Origin: Phascolarctobacterium sp.
GTDB lineage: Bacteria > Bacillota > Negativicutes > Acidaminococcales > Acidaminococcaceae
Length of the DNA: 6,322 nt
Direction of reading: 5' to 3'
Assembly: GCA_019417125.1 (NCBI GenBank)
Contig: DXVZ01000142.1
Span: 1 to 6,322 of the forward strand
The notes under the pieces were generated by a model. It did no database searches. It was not told the origin of the DNA and saw only the letters and a list, made by a program, of their open reading frames with translations. Position numbers and translations under genes: made by a program. Position 1 is the first letter of the stretch. Each line of letters starts with the position of its first letter. Of the stretch, positions 1 through 5,345 are shown in pieces.

Positions 1-1497
1 GAGACAGGGCATAGTGTTTCCGCAGTAATGGCAGCGCATGGCACGCCCAGCCTCGTGGTACACTAACGCTACAGCACAGTGCGGACAGGTAATGGTTTCA
101 CTGCAGTCGCGGCACATTACAAAAGTAGAATAACCGCGGCGGTTTAACAGTACAATTGCCTGTTCGCCCGCTGCCGCTGTACGTACTAATTCCTGCTGCA
201 AAGTGCGCGAAAGCACCGAAAAGTTCTTTTCCTGCAATTCCCTGCGCATATCAACAATCTGCACTTTTGGCAATGGCTGCCCATTAGGGCGTCCAGTCAG
301 CCGCAAATGCGTATAACGCTTCATTATGGCATCATAATAACTTTCTAATGACGGCGTGGCGCTGCCTAAAACAACGGGAATATCAAAATAAGCCGCCCTG
401 TGCAGTGCAACCTCGCGCGCATGGTAGCAGGGGCGTTCTTCTTGTTTATAGCTTTGGTCATGCTCCTCGTCAATAATAACCAGCCCTAAATTGGCAAACG
501 GCGCAAAAACAGCTGAACGCACACCTATTAAAATCTGCGCTTCGCCGGTGCGGATTTTATAAAAAACGTCCGCCCTTTCGCTTGCAGAAAGCTTGCTGTG
601 CACAACGGCAATGCAGCCGCCAAACCAACTTTTAAAACGTTTTACAATCTGCGCAGTAAGGGCAATTTCTGGAACAAGTACCAGTACCTGCCGACCTTCT
701 TCAAGGGCTTTGGCGGTTAAATTAAGGTAAACTTCTGTTTTGCCGCTGCCGGTTACGCCCTGCAATAAAAAAGTTTCCTGGCGCTTTTCCGCAATCGCCT
801 TGCTTACGGCATTTACGGCTGCCGCCTGTTCGTCCGTCAGCGCAAAGCTTTTTTTTAAGCCGCTGCTGCCTGCATAGCTGTTGCGCAAAACTCGCTGTGC
901 ACTGCGGCTGCACCAGCCTTTTTGCAGCAGCGTCCGCAAAACAGCAGCATTTATACCGGCGGCTTCCAGTTCTGTCGCTGTAAGTCCGCCCCCTGCCTGC
1001 GACAACATTGCCAGCGCCGCCATCTGCGCTTTAGCGCGTTTATTGCCTGCTGCCAGCGCTGCTCTGCCGCTTTCCGTAACGGCGTAACAAAACTGCGTTT
1101 TCTCTTTTAAACGATTTTCCAGTTCGTAGTAAAGCAGTTTGCCGTCATCGCCGTACACTGCATGGCGCTTAATGCTGCTTTTGCCGGGTATAAACAAGCG
1201 CATCGCCTCCGCCAGCGGGCACATATAATACTCCGCCAGCCAGCGCGCCGCTTCCAGCATTTCCTCATCAAACCATGGTTCGGTGCCGATAACCGCCTGC
1301 ACCTCTTTGTAGTTTTCTGGCTGCGGCAAATCAGTACCAGCTTCGCCTACCACAAAACCTTCCGTGGTCTGCCGTGCAAAAGGCACAATTACACGCCAAC
1401 CTGCGCCGATATAATCAAACTGCGGCGGCAGCGCATAGGTAAACTGCTTAAACAAATTTTTTACCGGTAAATTTATGGCTACATTTATATATCTCAT
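1..1497 (-). CDS. priA: Primosomal protein N' (PriA helicase), N-terminal 499 codons, cut by the left window edge
   Basis: PriA is a 3'-to-5' superfamily 2 DNA helicase that recognises abandoned replication forks and starts reloading of the replicative helicase. I translated the strand through to base 1 and found no stop. Residues 1-100 resemble the N-terminal 3'-end-binding domain (MRYINVAINLPV, then AGWRVIVPFARQ). The helicase core shows Walker A GVTGSGKTE at 247-255 (Lys253), PEIALT at 276-281, the DEEH box at 343-346, GSATPSLES at 378-386 and LLNRRGYS at 450-457. The zinc-binding region starts with Cys462, 465, 471, 474, 489 and 492; the last Cys pair expected in the family lies beyond the edge. 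Cys498 does not sit at a normal ligand position. Family members are usually about 730-800 residues, so roughly a third is missing. ATG at 1497 is chosen because GGAG lies 6 bases upstream; a GTG codon directly before it (1500-1498) is a less well spaced alternative. Confidence 0.97.
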   Translation of the reverse strand, partial: MRYINVAINLPVKNLFKQFTYALPPQFDYIGAGWRVIVPFARQTTEGFVVGEAGTDLPQPENYKEVQAVIGTEPWFDEEMLEAARWLAEYYMCPLAEAMRLFIPGKSSIKRHAVYGDDGKLLYYELENRLKEKTQFCYAVTESGRAALAAGNKRAKAQMAALAMLSQAGGGLTATELEAAGINAAVLRTLLQKGWCSRSAQRVLRNSYAGSSGLKKSFALTDEQAAAVNAVSKAIAEKRQETFLLQGVTGSGKTEVYLNLTAKALEEGRQVLVLVPEIALTAQIVKRFKSWFGGCIAVVHSKLSASERADVFYKIRTGEAQILIGVRSAVFAPFANLGLVIIDEEHDQSYKQEERPCYHAREVALHRAAYFDIPVVLGSATPSLESYYDAIMKRYTHLRLTGRPNGQPLPKVQIVDMRRELQEKNFSVLSRTLQQELVRTAAAGEQAIVLLNRRGYSTFVMCRDCSETITCPHCAVALVYHEAGRAMRCHYCGNTMPCL

Positions 1498-1503
1498 CAC
1501 AAA

Positions 1504-1507
1504 CTCC
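1504..1507 (-). promoter_or_regulatory. Ribosome binding site of priA
   Basis: GGAG on the minus strand, 6 bases before ATG 1497 and only 3 bases before the in-frame GTG at 1500. The spacing favours the ATG. Confidence 0.7.
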
Positions 1508-1526
1508 AATTTAGGCTTACTTATTT

Positions 1527-1535
1527 ATTTTACCA
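1527..1535 (-). promoter_or_regulatory. Possible extended -10 promoter for priA
   Basis: The minus strand reads TGG followed by TAAAAT (five of six matches to TATAAT, with the TGn extension). It lies just after the metK terminator and about 30 bases before the priA start. No good -35 box is present at 16-18 bases upstream (best is an ATTAAA-like word). It would give priA its own short leader, which makes sense because the metK terminator should cut off upstream transcription. The region is AT-rich, so a chance match is possible. Confidence 0.35.
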
Positions 1536-1555
1536 TAAAATACCAAACCTTTAAT

Positions 1556-1600
1556 AAAAAACTGCACTGCTTACCATAAGTACAGTTTTGCAGTGCAGTT
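1556..1600 (-). terminator. Intrinsic terminator downstream of metK
   Basis: A perfect 11-bp inverted repeat, AACTGCACTGC (1600-1590 on the minus strand) and GCAGTGCAGTT (1570-1560), is followed on the minus strand by a run of six T (1561-1556, overlapping the stem foot) and then ATT. The 19-base loop is long for a terminator but can form a small inner TAC/GTA pairing. It begins 18 bases after the metK stop codon. On the plus strand the stem is followed by a weaker, interrupted T-rich stretch, so activity in that direction is uncertain and no gene there needs it. Confidence 0.85.
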
Positions 1601-1618
1601 AAGTTTTAATTTTAAATT

Positions 1619-2796
1619 TTACAAGCCTGCCTGTTCGCGCAGGGTTTCAGCCTTGTCGGTGTGTTCCCACGGCAGGTCGACGTCGGTACGTCCAAAATGG
1701 CCATAAGCAGCCGTCTGTTTGTAAATCGGGCGCAGTAAATCCAGCGTTTTAATAATGCCGGACGGGCTGAGTGAAAAGTTCTTTTTTACAAGCTCGGCAA
1801 TTTTATCGTCGTCAATTTTGCCGGTGCCAAAGGTATCAACCAAAATGGAAACCGGCTGCGCAACGCCGATAGCGTAAGCAAGCTGAATTTCGCATTTATC
1901 GGCAAGGCCTGCGCAACTACGTTTTTGGCAACGTGGCGGGCTGCATAAGCTGCGCTGCGGTCTACCTTCGTGGGATCCTTGCCAGAAAAAGCGCCGCCGC
2001 CGTGGCGTGCCATGCCGCCGTAGGTATCGACGATGATTTTACGGCCGGTTAAACCGCTGTCACCCTGCGGGCCGCCAATAACAAAACGCCCGGTCGGGTT
2101 AATGTAGTATTTGGTTTCGCTGTCCAGCATTTCTGCCGGCACAACCGGTTTTACAACAAATTCCATAATATCACGGCGGATTTGCTCCAGCGCGATTTCC
2201 GGCGCATGCTGCGAAGAAATAACAATTGTATCTATGCGCACAGGTTTGCCGTCGTCATATTCTACCGTTACCTGGGTTTTGCCGTCCGGACGCAGGTAAG
2301 GCAGCACGCCGGTTTTGCGTACTTCTGCCAAACGGCGCGAAAGTTTGTGCGCCAAAGATACCGGCAGCGGCATATATTCCGGAGTTTCATTGGTAGCGTA
2401 ACCAAACATCATGCCCTGGTCGCCTGCGCCTACTTCGTCCTCGTCAGCTTTGCCTTCTTTGGCTTCCAGAGATTTATCAACGCCAAGCGCAATATCCGGC
2501 GACTGCTCGTCAATAGAAATCAAAACGCCGCAGGTATTGCCGTCAAAACCGTATTTAGCACGGTCATAACCAATGTTGATAACGGTTTCGCGCGCGATTT
2601 TAGGAATATCAACATAGCAGCTTGTAGAAATTTCGCCTACAATATGAATTTGCCCGGTTGCCACAACGGTTTCACAGGCAACGCGGCCATGCGGGTCTTC
2701 TGCCAAAATGGCATCAAGCACGGCGTCAGAAATCTGATCGGCAATTTTATCGGGATGCCCTTCCGTAACGGACTCGGAAGTAAATAATTTTCTCAT
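1619..2796 (-). CDS. metK: S-adenosylmethionine synthetase MetK, reading frame broken by an apparent one-base deletion
   Basis: MetK makes S-adenosylmethionine from methionine and ATP, releasing phosphate and pyrophosphate, in the cytoplasm. Residues 1-295 read normally: GHPDK at 13-17, GAGDQG at 123-128, the GGPQGDSGLTGRK segment starting at 241, and the phosphate-binding GGGAFSGKDPTKVDRS at 266-281. After Ala295 (GCG, 1914-1912) the frame fails; continuing in it gives 41 unrelated residues and a stop at 1788-1786. The C-terminal part (GLADKCEIQLAYAIGV, VDTFGTGKI, LLRPIYKQTAAYGHFGR) continues in the -1 frame from 1909 to the TAA at 1621-1619. Restoring one G would give a 392-residue protein, close to the usual 390-400. 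ATG 2796 has AAGGAGG 6 bases upstream. A SAM riboswitch precedes the gene and a strong terminator follows. MetK is normally essential, so an error in the sequence or a second copy elsewhere is more likely than a true loss. Confidence 0.95.
1907..1914 (-). other. Frameshift site within metK
   Basis: The minus strand reads GCG CA GGC here. The family sequence calls for VVAAGLADK, which needs GCG GCA GGC; exactly one G is missing, and re-reading that G would restore the expected protein without any residue change. No slippery heptamer of the X XXY YYZ type precedes the break, so programmed recoding is not supported. Confidence 0.9.
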
Positions 2797-2802
2797 TCTG
2801 TT

Positions 2803-2809
2803 CCTCCTT
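2803..2809 (-). promoter_or_regulatory. Ribosome binding site of metK
   Basis: AAGGAGG on the minus strand, 6 bases before ATG 2796. It lies downstream of the riboswitch terminator and is not part of its stem, which implies control of transcription and not of translation. Confidence 0.85.
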
Positions 2810-2817
2810 AATGTAAT

Positions 2818-2842
2818 AAAAAAGCGCTCTCTATGAGAGCGC
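2818..2842 (-). terminator. Regulated terminator of the metK SAM riboswitch
   Basis: On the minus strand GCGCTCTC (2842-2835) and GAGAGCGC (2831-2824) form a perfect 8-bp stem around a three-base ATA loop, followed at once by six T (2823-2818). Part of the upstream arm and loop, TCTCAT (2838-2833), is the exact complement of ATGAGA (2866-2861), which includes most of the 3' strand of aptamer helix P1. The two pairings exclude each other: with SAM bound, P1 forms and the terminator folds; without SAM, ATGAGA captures TCTCAT and transcription continues into metK. Confidence 0.92.
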
Positions 2843-2856
2843 CGCTGATTATACCG

Positions 2857-2964
2857 ACATTCTCATCTCTCGATTATCTCGCAGGACTTAGCACCGTTTG
2901 CAAAATGCAATGGTTGCTGCGGTTTCATTGGGCCAATCCCTCCACCAGCTCTTGATGAGTAATA
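2857..2964 (-). ncRNA. SAM-I (S-box) riboswitch aptamer in the metK leader
   Basis: The minus strand carries the conserved S-box core in order: CTCATCAAGAG (P1 5' strand and junction), GGTGGAGGGATTGGCCC (P2 with its kink-turn elements), AATGAAACC, GCAACC, a P3 hairpin built on TTGCA and TGCAA, GGTGCTAAGTCCTGC, a short P4 (CGA/TCG), and GATGAG closing P1. P1 pairs CTCATC (2959-2954) with GATGAG (2867-2862). SAM-I riboswitches bind S-adenosylmethionine and switch off methionine and SAM genes in Bacillota. Placed before metK, it gives end-product feedback. The match to the consensus is clear by eye; the outer limits of the element are approximate. Confidence 0.96.
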
Positions 2965-2979
2965 TTATGTTACTATGAT

Positions 2980-3008
2980 ATTATATCTAATTTATGTAAA
3001 AAAGGCAA
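2980..3008 (-). promoter_or_regulatory. Sigma-A type promoter of the metK riboswitch leader
   Basis: The minus strand has TTGCCT (3008-3003; four of six matches to TTGACA), a 17-base spacer and a perfect TATAAT (2985-2980). Transcription would start near 2973, only about ten bases before the riboswitch P1 helix, giving a leader of about 177 bases. The -35 box begins four bases after the coaBC stop codon, so metK can be transcribed separately from the upstream operon. Confidence 0.8.
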
Positions 3009-3011
3009 TAC

Positions 3012-4211
3012 CTATTTCCGCAAACGCAAAACCGTGTTTAAAAGTTCTTCCGCAACGTCGTATTTGCTCATCTGGGGCAGTTCTTTAATGCTGCCGTCCG
3101 GGAAAATAAGTTTGACGATATTGGTTTCGCTGCCAAAACCGGCGCCCTGCATTGTTACGTCGTTAGCAACAATCATGTTCAGGTTTTTCTTGGCTATTTT
3201 TTCTTTGGCGTTGTCAATAAGGTTCTGCGTTTCTGCCGCAAAGCCAACCAAAAATTGTCCTTTTTTACGTTCACCCAACGTTTTTAAAATGTCCGGGTTT
3301 TTATCCATTACAACCGTTAAAGCATCATCGGTTTTCTTTTTAATTTTCTGCGCCGCTACATCGTGCGGACGGTAATCAGCAACGGCAGCAGCCTTGATAA
3401 CGATGTCACAGCCATCGTAAACAGCAAGGCAGGCGTCCATCATCTGCTGCGTGGTTTCTACTTTAACAACCTTAACATTAGGCGGCGGCACTAGTGCACT
3501 CGGGCCTGTAACAAGCGTTACCTCCGCGCCGCGCTCCGAAGCTGCCTGAGCAATGGAATAGCCCATTTTGCCGCTGCTGCGGTTGCCAACATAGCGCACC
3601 GGGTCAATCGGCTCTCGCGTGCCGGCGGCAGTTACCAGCACTTTCAAACCGCGCATATCACCCTCGGTTTTCGCCAAAAAGTCTTTTACAAAGTTTACTA
3701 TGTCCAAAGGCTCCGGCAAACGGCCTGTGCCCACAGCGCCGCACGCTAATACGCCGCTGGCAGGCGGCATTACAACAACGCCGCGGCTTTGCAGCTTGGC
3801 AATGTTCTCCTGCGTAGCAGGGTTTTCGTACATGTGCGTATTCATTGCCGGGCACACAATAATTGGCGAATGTGCTGCCAAAAGCGCCGTTGAAAGCAAA
3901 TCGTCAGCAATGCCGTACGACATTTTGGCAATAATGTTGGCTGTTGCCGGCACAACCATGTATAAGTCAGCCCAATCAGCAAGGGCAATGTGTTCTACGT
4001 TAAATTCCTGATTAGCGTTCCACATGGAAACAGCCACCTGATTGCCGCTGATTTCCTTAAAAGTCAGCGGAGTAACAAACTGCTGGGCATGCTCTGTCAT
4101 AACGACGCGCACTTCTGCCCCCTGCTTGCGCAGCTTGCTTACCAGGTCAACGGCTTTATAAACAGCTATACCGCCGGTAACTCCCAAAACAATCTTTTTA
4201 CCCTTTAACAA
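3012..4211 (-). CDS. coaBC: Bifunctional phosphopantothenoylcysteine decarboxylase / phosphopantothenate-cysteine ligase (CoaBC, Dfp)
   Basis: This fused enzyme performs two steps of coenzyme A synthesis: the CoaB part joins cysteine to 4'-phosphopantothenate using CTP, and the FMN-dependent CoaC part decarboxylates the product to 4'-phosphopantetheine. At 399 residues it has the normal full length. The CoaC domain (about 1-180) shows GVTGGIAVYKA at 10-20, the expected active-site His74 in EHI, PAMN at 121-124, and Cys157 in ACGAVGTGRLPEP. The CoaB domain (about 187-395) shows VTAAGTREPIDPVRYVGNRSSGKMG with Asn210, AAAVADYRP at 274-282, and a lysine-rich KIKKK segment at 289-293, where Lys289 fits the known CoaB active-site lysine. 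The start is TTG at 4211, 8 bases after GGGAGG; no ATG fits the conserved N-terminus. It follows rpoZ by 14 bases. Confidence 0.97.
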   Translation of the reverse strand: MLKGKKIVLGVTGGIAVYKAVDLVSKLRKQGAEVRVVMTEHAQQFVTPLTFKEISGNQVAVSMWNANQEFNVEHIALADWADLYMVVPATANIIAKMSYGIADDLLSTALLAAHSPIIVCPAMNTHMYENPATQENIAKLQSRGVVVMPPASGVLACGAVGTGRLPEPLDIVNFVKDFLAKTEGDMRGLKVLVTAAGTREPIDPVRYVGNRSSGKMGYSIAQAASERGAEVTLVTGPSALVPPPNVKVVKVETTQQMMDACLAVYDGCDIVIKAAAVADYRPHDVAAQKIKKKTDDALTVVMDKNPDILKTLGERKKGQFLVGFAAETQNLIDNAKEKIAKKNLNMIVANDVTMQGAGFGSETNIVKLIFPDGSIKELPQMSKYDVAEELLNTVLRLRK

Positions 4212-4219
4212 GGACGGCG

Positions 4220-4225
4220 CCTCCC
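4220..4225 (-). promoter_or_regulatory. Ribosome binding site supporting the TTG start of coaBC
   Basis: GGGAGG directly follows the rpoZ stop codon and lies 8 bases before TTG 4211. The conserved MLKGKKIVLGVTGG N-terminus begins exactly at that TTG. Confidence 0.75.
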
Positions 4226-4420
4226 TTATCTACTCTGACTGCGCTCGTAAGTAATGGTATCATTGGCAATTTCTTTCAGCGCGATGCTTACTTCTTTTTC
4301 CGGCAGGTTCTGCCCGGGGATAGTCAGTTCGCGCGCACGTTTGGCTGCCAGCATTGCCAAAGTGTATTTACTGTCAACTTTTTCTGTCAAATAATCAATG
4401 GAAGGGTCTACCATAGACAT
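4226..4420 (-). CDS. rpoZ: DNA-directed RNA polymerase omega subunit
   Basis: Omega is the small RNA polymerase subunit that clamps the beta' C-terminus and helps assembly. The 64-residue product has the family core PSIDYLTEKVDSKYTLAMLAAKRAREL at residues 6-32, followed by a KEVSIALKEIANDTITY tail typical of omega. I place the start at ATG 4420 (MSMVDPSIDY), because GAGGAG lies 8 bases upstream; ATG 4414 would be 14 bases away. A longer in-frame reading back to 4450 exists but lies inside the end of gmk and adds ten residues (MPLQKRGVIF) outside the conserved omega core. The gene follows the gmk stop by 5 bases and precedes coaBC by 14, suggesting coupled translation. Its place after gmk is the standard Bacillota arrangement. 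Confidence 0.94.
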   Translation of the reverse strand: MSMVDPSIDYLTEKVDSKYTLAMLAAKRARELTIPGQNLPEKEVSIALKEIANDTITYERSQSR

Positions 4421-4425
4421 GAAAA

Positions 4426-5046
4426 TCACTCCTCTTTTTTGCAATGGCAAATTTCATCAATAATAAAATAAGTGCGGGCAGCGCGGTAGCGTTCGGCTTC
4501 CATAACCGTCAGCACCTTCTGCGTCGCCCTCTCGGCAATATCATTAACTATAATATAGTCATATTCAGTAGCGTAAGCAAGCTCGCCCGTAGCAGAAGCA
4601 AGGCGTTTTTTTATAACCTCCTCGCTGTCGGTGCCGCGTTTGTAAATACGCGAAGAAAGCTCGTCCAGCGACGGCGGCACTATAAACACAAATACACCGT
4701 CCGGGAAACGCTTTTTAATCTGCAAAGCGCCCTGAATATCAATCTCTAAAATAACGTCCTTGCCCTGTTCCAGCAAGTCCATAACATAATCGCGCGGCGT
4801 GCCGTAATAGTTGCCGTAAACCTCGGCATATTCCAAAAGCCCGCCCTCGGCAATCATGGCTTTAACTTCTTCAACAGTTTTAAAAAAGTAATTAACGCCG
4901 TCAACTTCGCCCTCGCGCGGCGCACGGGTTGTAACAGACACCGAATAGCCTATATCCGGCAGCCTGTCGCGCAGCATCTGGCAGATTGTTCCTTTACCGG
5001 CTCCGGACGGCCCGGATAAAACCAGCAGTAATCCTTTTGGTTTCAA
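4426..5046 (-). CDS. gmk: Guanylate kinase
   Basis: Guanylate kinase phosphorylates GMP (and dGMP) to the diphosphate using ATP, an essential purine nucleotide step that also affects the (p)ppGpp precursor pool. The 206-residue product is of normal length. It shows the P-loop SGPSGAGKGT at 11-20 (Lys18), the GMP-binding segment SVTTRAPREGEVDGVNYFF at 37-55 with Arg41 and Arg44, the EYAEVYGNYYGTP stretch at 72-84, EIDIQGALQIK at 101-111, and the lid region RIYKRGTDSEEVIKKRL near 133-149. The start is TTG at 5046, with a strong GGGGAGGG block 6 to 7 bases upstream; the conserved N-terminus begins there and no nearby ATG is suitable. It lies 24 bases after remA and 5 bases before rpoZ. The last residues, CHCKKEE, are unremarkable apart from two Cys. 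Confidence 0.97.
   Translation of the reverse strand: MKPKGLLLVLSGPSGAGKGTICQMLRDRLPDIGYSVSVTTRAPREGEVDGVNYFFKTVEEVKAMIAEGGLLEYAEVYGNYYGTPRDYVMDLLEQGKDVILEIDIQGALQIKKRFPDGVFVFIVPPSLDELSSRIYKRGTDSEEVIKKRLASATGELAYATEYDYIIVNDIAERATQKVLTVMEAERYRAARTYFIIDEICHCKKEE
4429..4434 (-). promoter_or_regulatory. Ribosome binding site of rpoZ, inside the last codons of gmk
   Basis: GAGGAG forms the final two glutamate codons of gmk and lies 8 bases before ATG 4420. It decides the rpoZ start and puts the ribosome entry site at the end of the upstream gene. Confidence 0.75.
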
Positions 5047-5052
5047 AATAAG

Positions 5053-5060
5053 CCCTCCCC
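5053..5060 (-). promoter_or_regulatory. Ribosome binding site supporting the TTG start of gmk
   Basis: GGGGAGGG on the minus strand in the remA-gmk gap; its GGAGG core ends 7 bases before TTG 5046. Confidence 0.75.
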
Positions 5061-5070
5061 TGCTTTGCCG

Positions 5071-5331
5071 TCATTCCTCATCTTCATCATCACTTTGTAC
5101 AAGCCTGTTGGCAACTGTTTCCGGCTGCACTGCCGATAAAATAATGTGGCCGCTGTCGGTAACGATTACGGCGCGCGTCCTGCGTCCGTAAGTTGCGTCA
5201 ATTAAAGTACCGTTATCACGGGCTTCCTGGATAATTCTTTTTATCGGCGCGGATTCCGGGCTGATAATGGAAATAATCCTGTTGGCAGCCACAATGTTGC
5301 CAAAGCCTATGTTGATAAGCTTAATGTCCAT
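5071..5331 (-). CDS. remA: RemA family DNA-binding regulator (DUF370)
   Basis: In Bacillus subtilis RemA is a DNA-binding protein that activates biofilm matrix and osmoprotection genes. It forms ring-like oligomers. The 86-residue product matches the family nearly end to end: LINIGFGNIV at 5-14, Arg18, ISPESAPIKRIIQEARDNG at 23-41, TYGRRTRAVIVTDSGH at 47-62 with the Arg50-Arg51 pair reported as important for DNA binding, and AVQPETVANRL at 67-77, ending in the acidic tail DDEDEE. The start is ATG 5331 with AAGGAGG 7 bases upstream. It sits 14 bases after yicC and 24 before gmk, as in many Bacillota. Whether it controls a biofilm in this organism cannot be told from the window; the gene is kept in many species that lack the B. 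subtilis matrix operon. Confidence 0.95.
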   Translation of the reverse strand: MDIKLINIGFGNIVAANRIISIISPESAPIKRIIQEARDNGTLIDATYGRRTRAVIVTDSGHIILSAVQPETVANRLVQSDDEDEE

Positions 5332-5345
5332 AAAACAGCCTCCTT

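Noticed and set aside
1786..1911. A genuine 336-residue MetK variant with a novel C-terminus
   Set aside because: The 41 residues after codon 295 are simply the conserved MetK DNA read out of frame, and the true C-terminal sequence is preserved in the adjacent frame, so the novel tail is an artefact of the break.
1905..1914. Programmed ribosomal frameshift in metK
   Set aside because: No slippery heptamer or clear downstream stimulatory structure is visible, and metK is not known to be recoded; a lost base explains the data more simply.
2182..2787. A 201-codon open frame on the plus strand opposite metK
   Set aside because: It lies wholly antisense to conserved metK codons, its product is a low-complexity Arg/Asn/Phe mix with no recognisable domain, and I saw no good ribosome binding site. 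It is a shadow of the coding strand.
2997..3014. T-run after coaBC as an intrinsic terminator
   Set aside because: The seven-T run is real, but the only preceding hairpin is AGG/CCT with a five-base loop or a mismatched A-rich extension, too weak to call.
3619..4011. A 130-codon open frame on the plus strand opposite coaBC
   Set aside because: It is antisense to well conserved CoaBC residues and shows no family resemblance; the same holds for the shorter plus-strand frames over yicC, gmk and priA.
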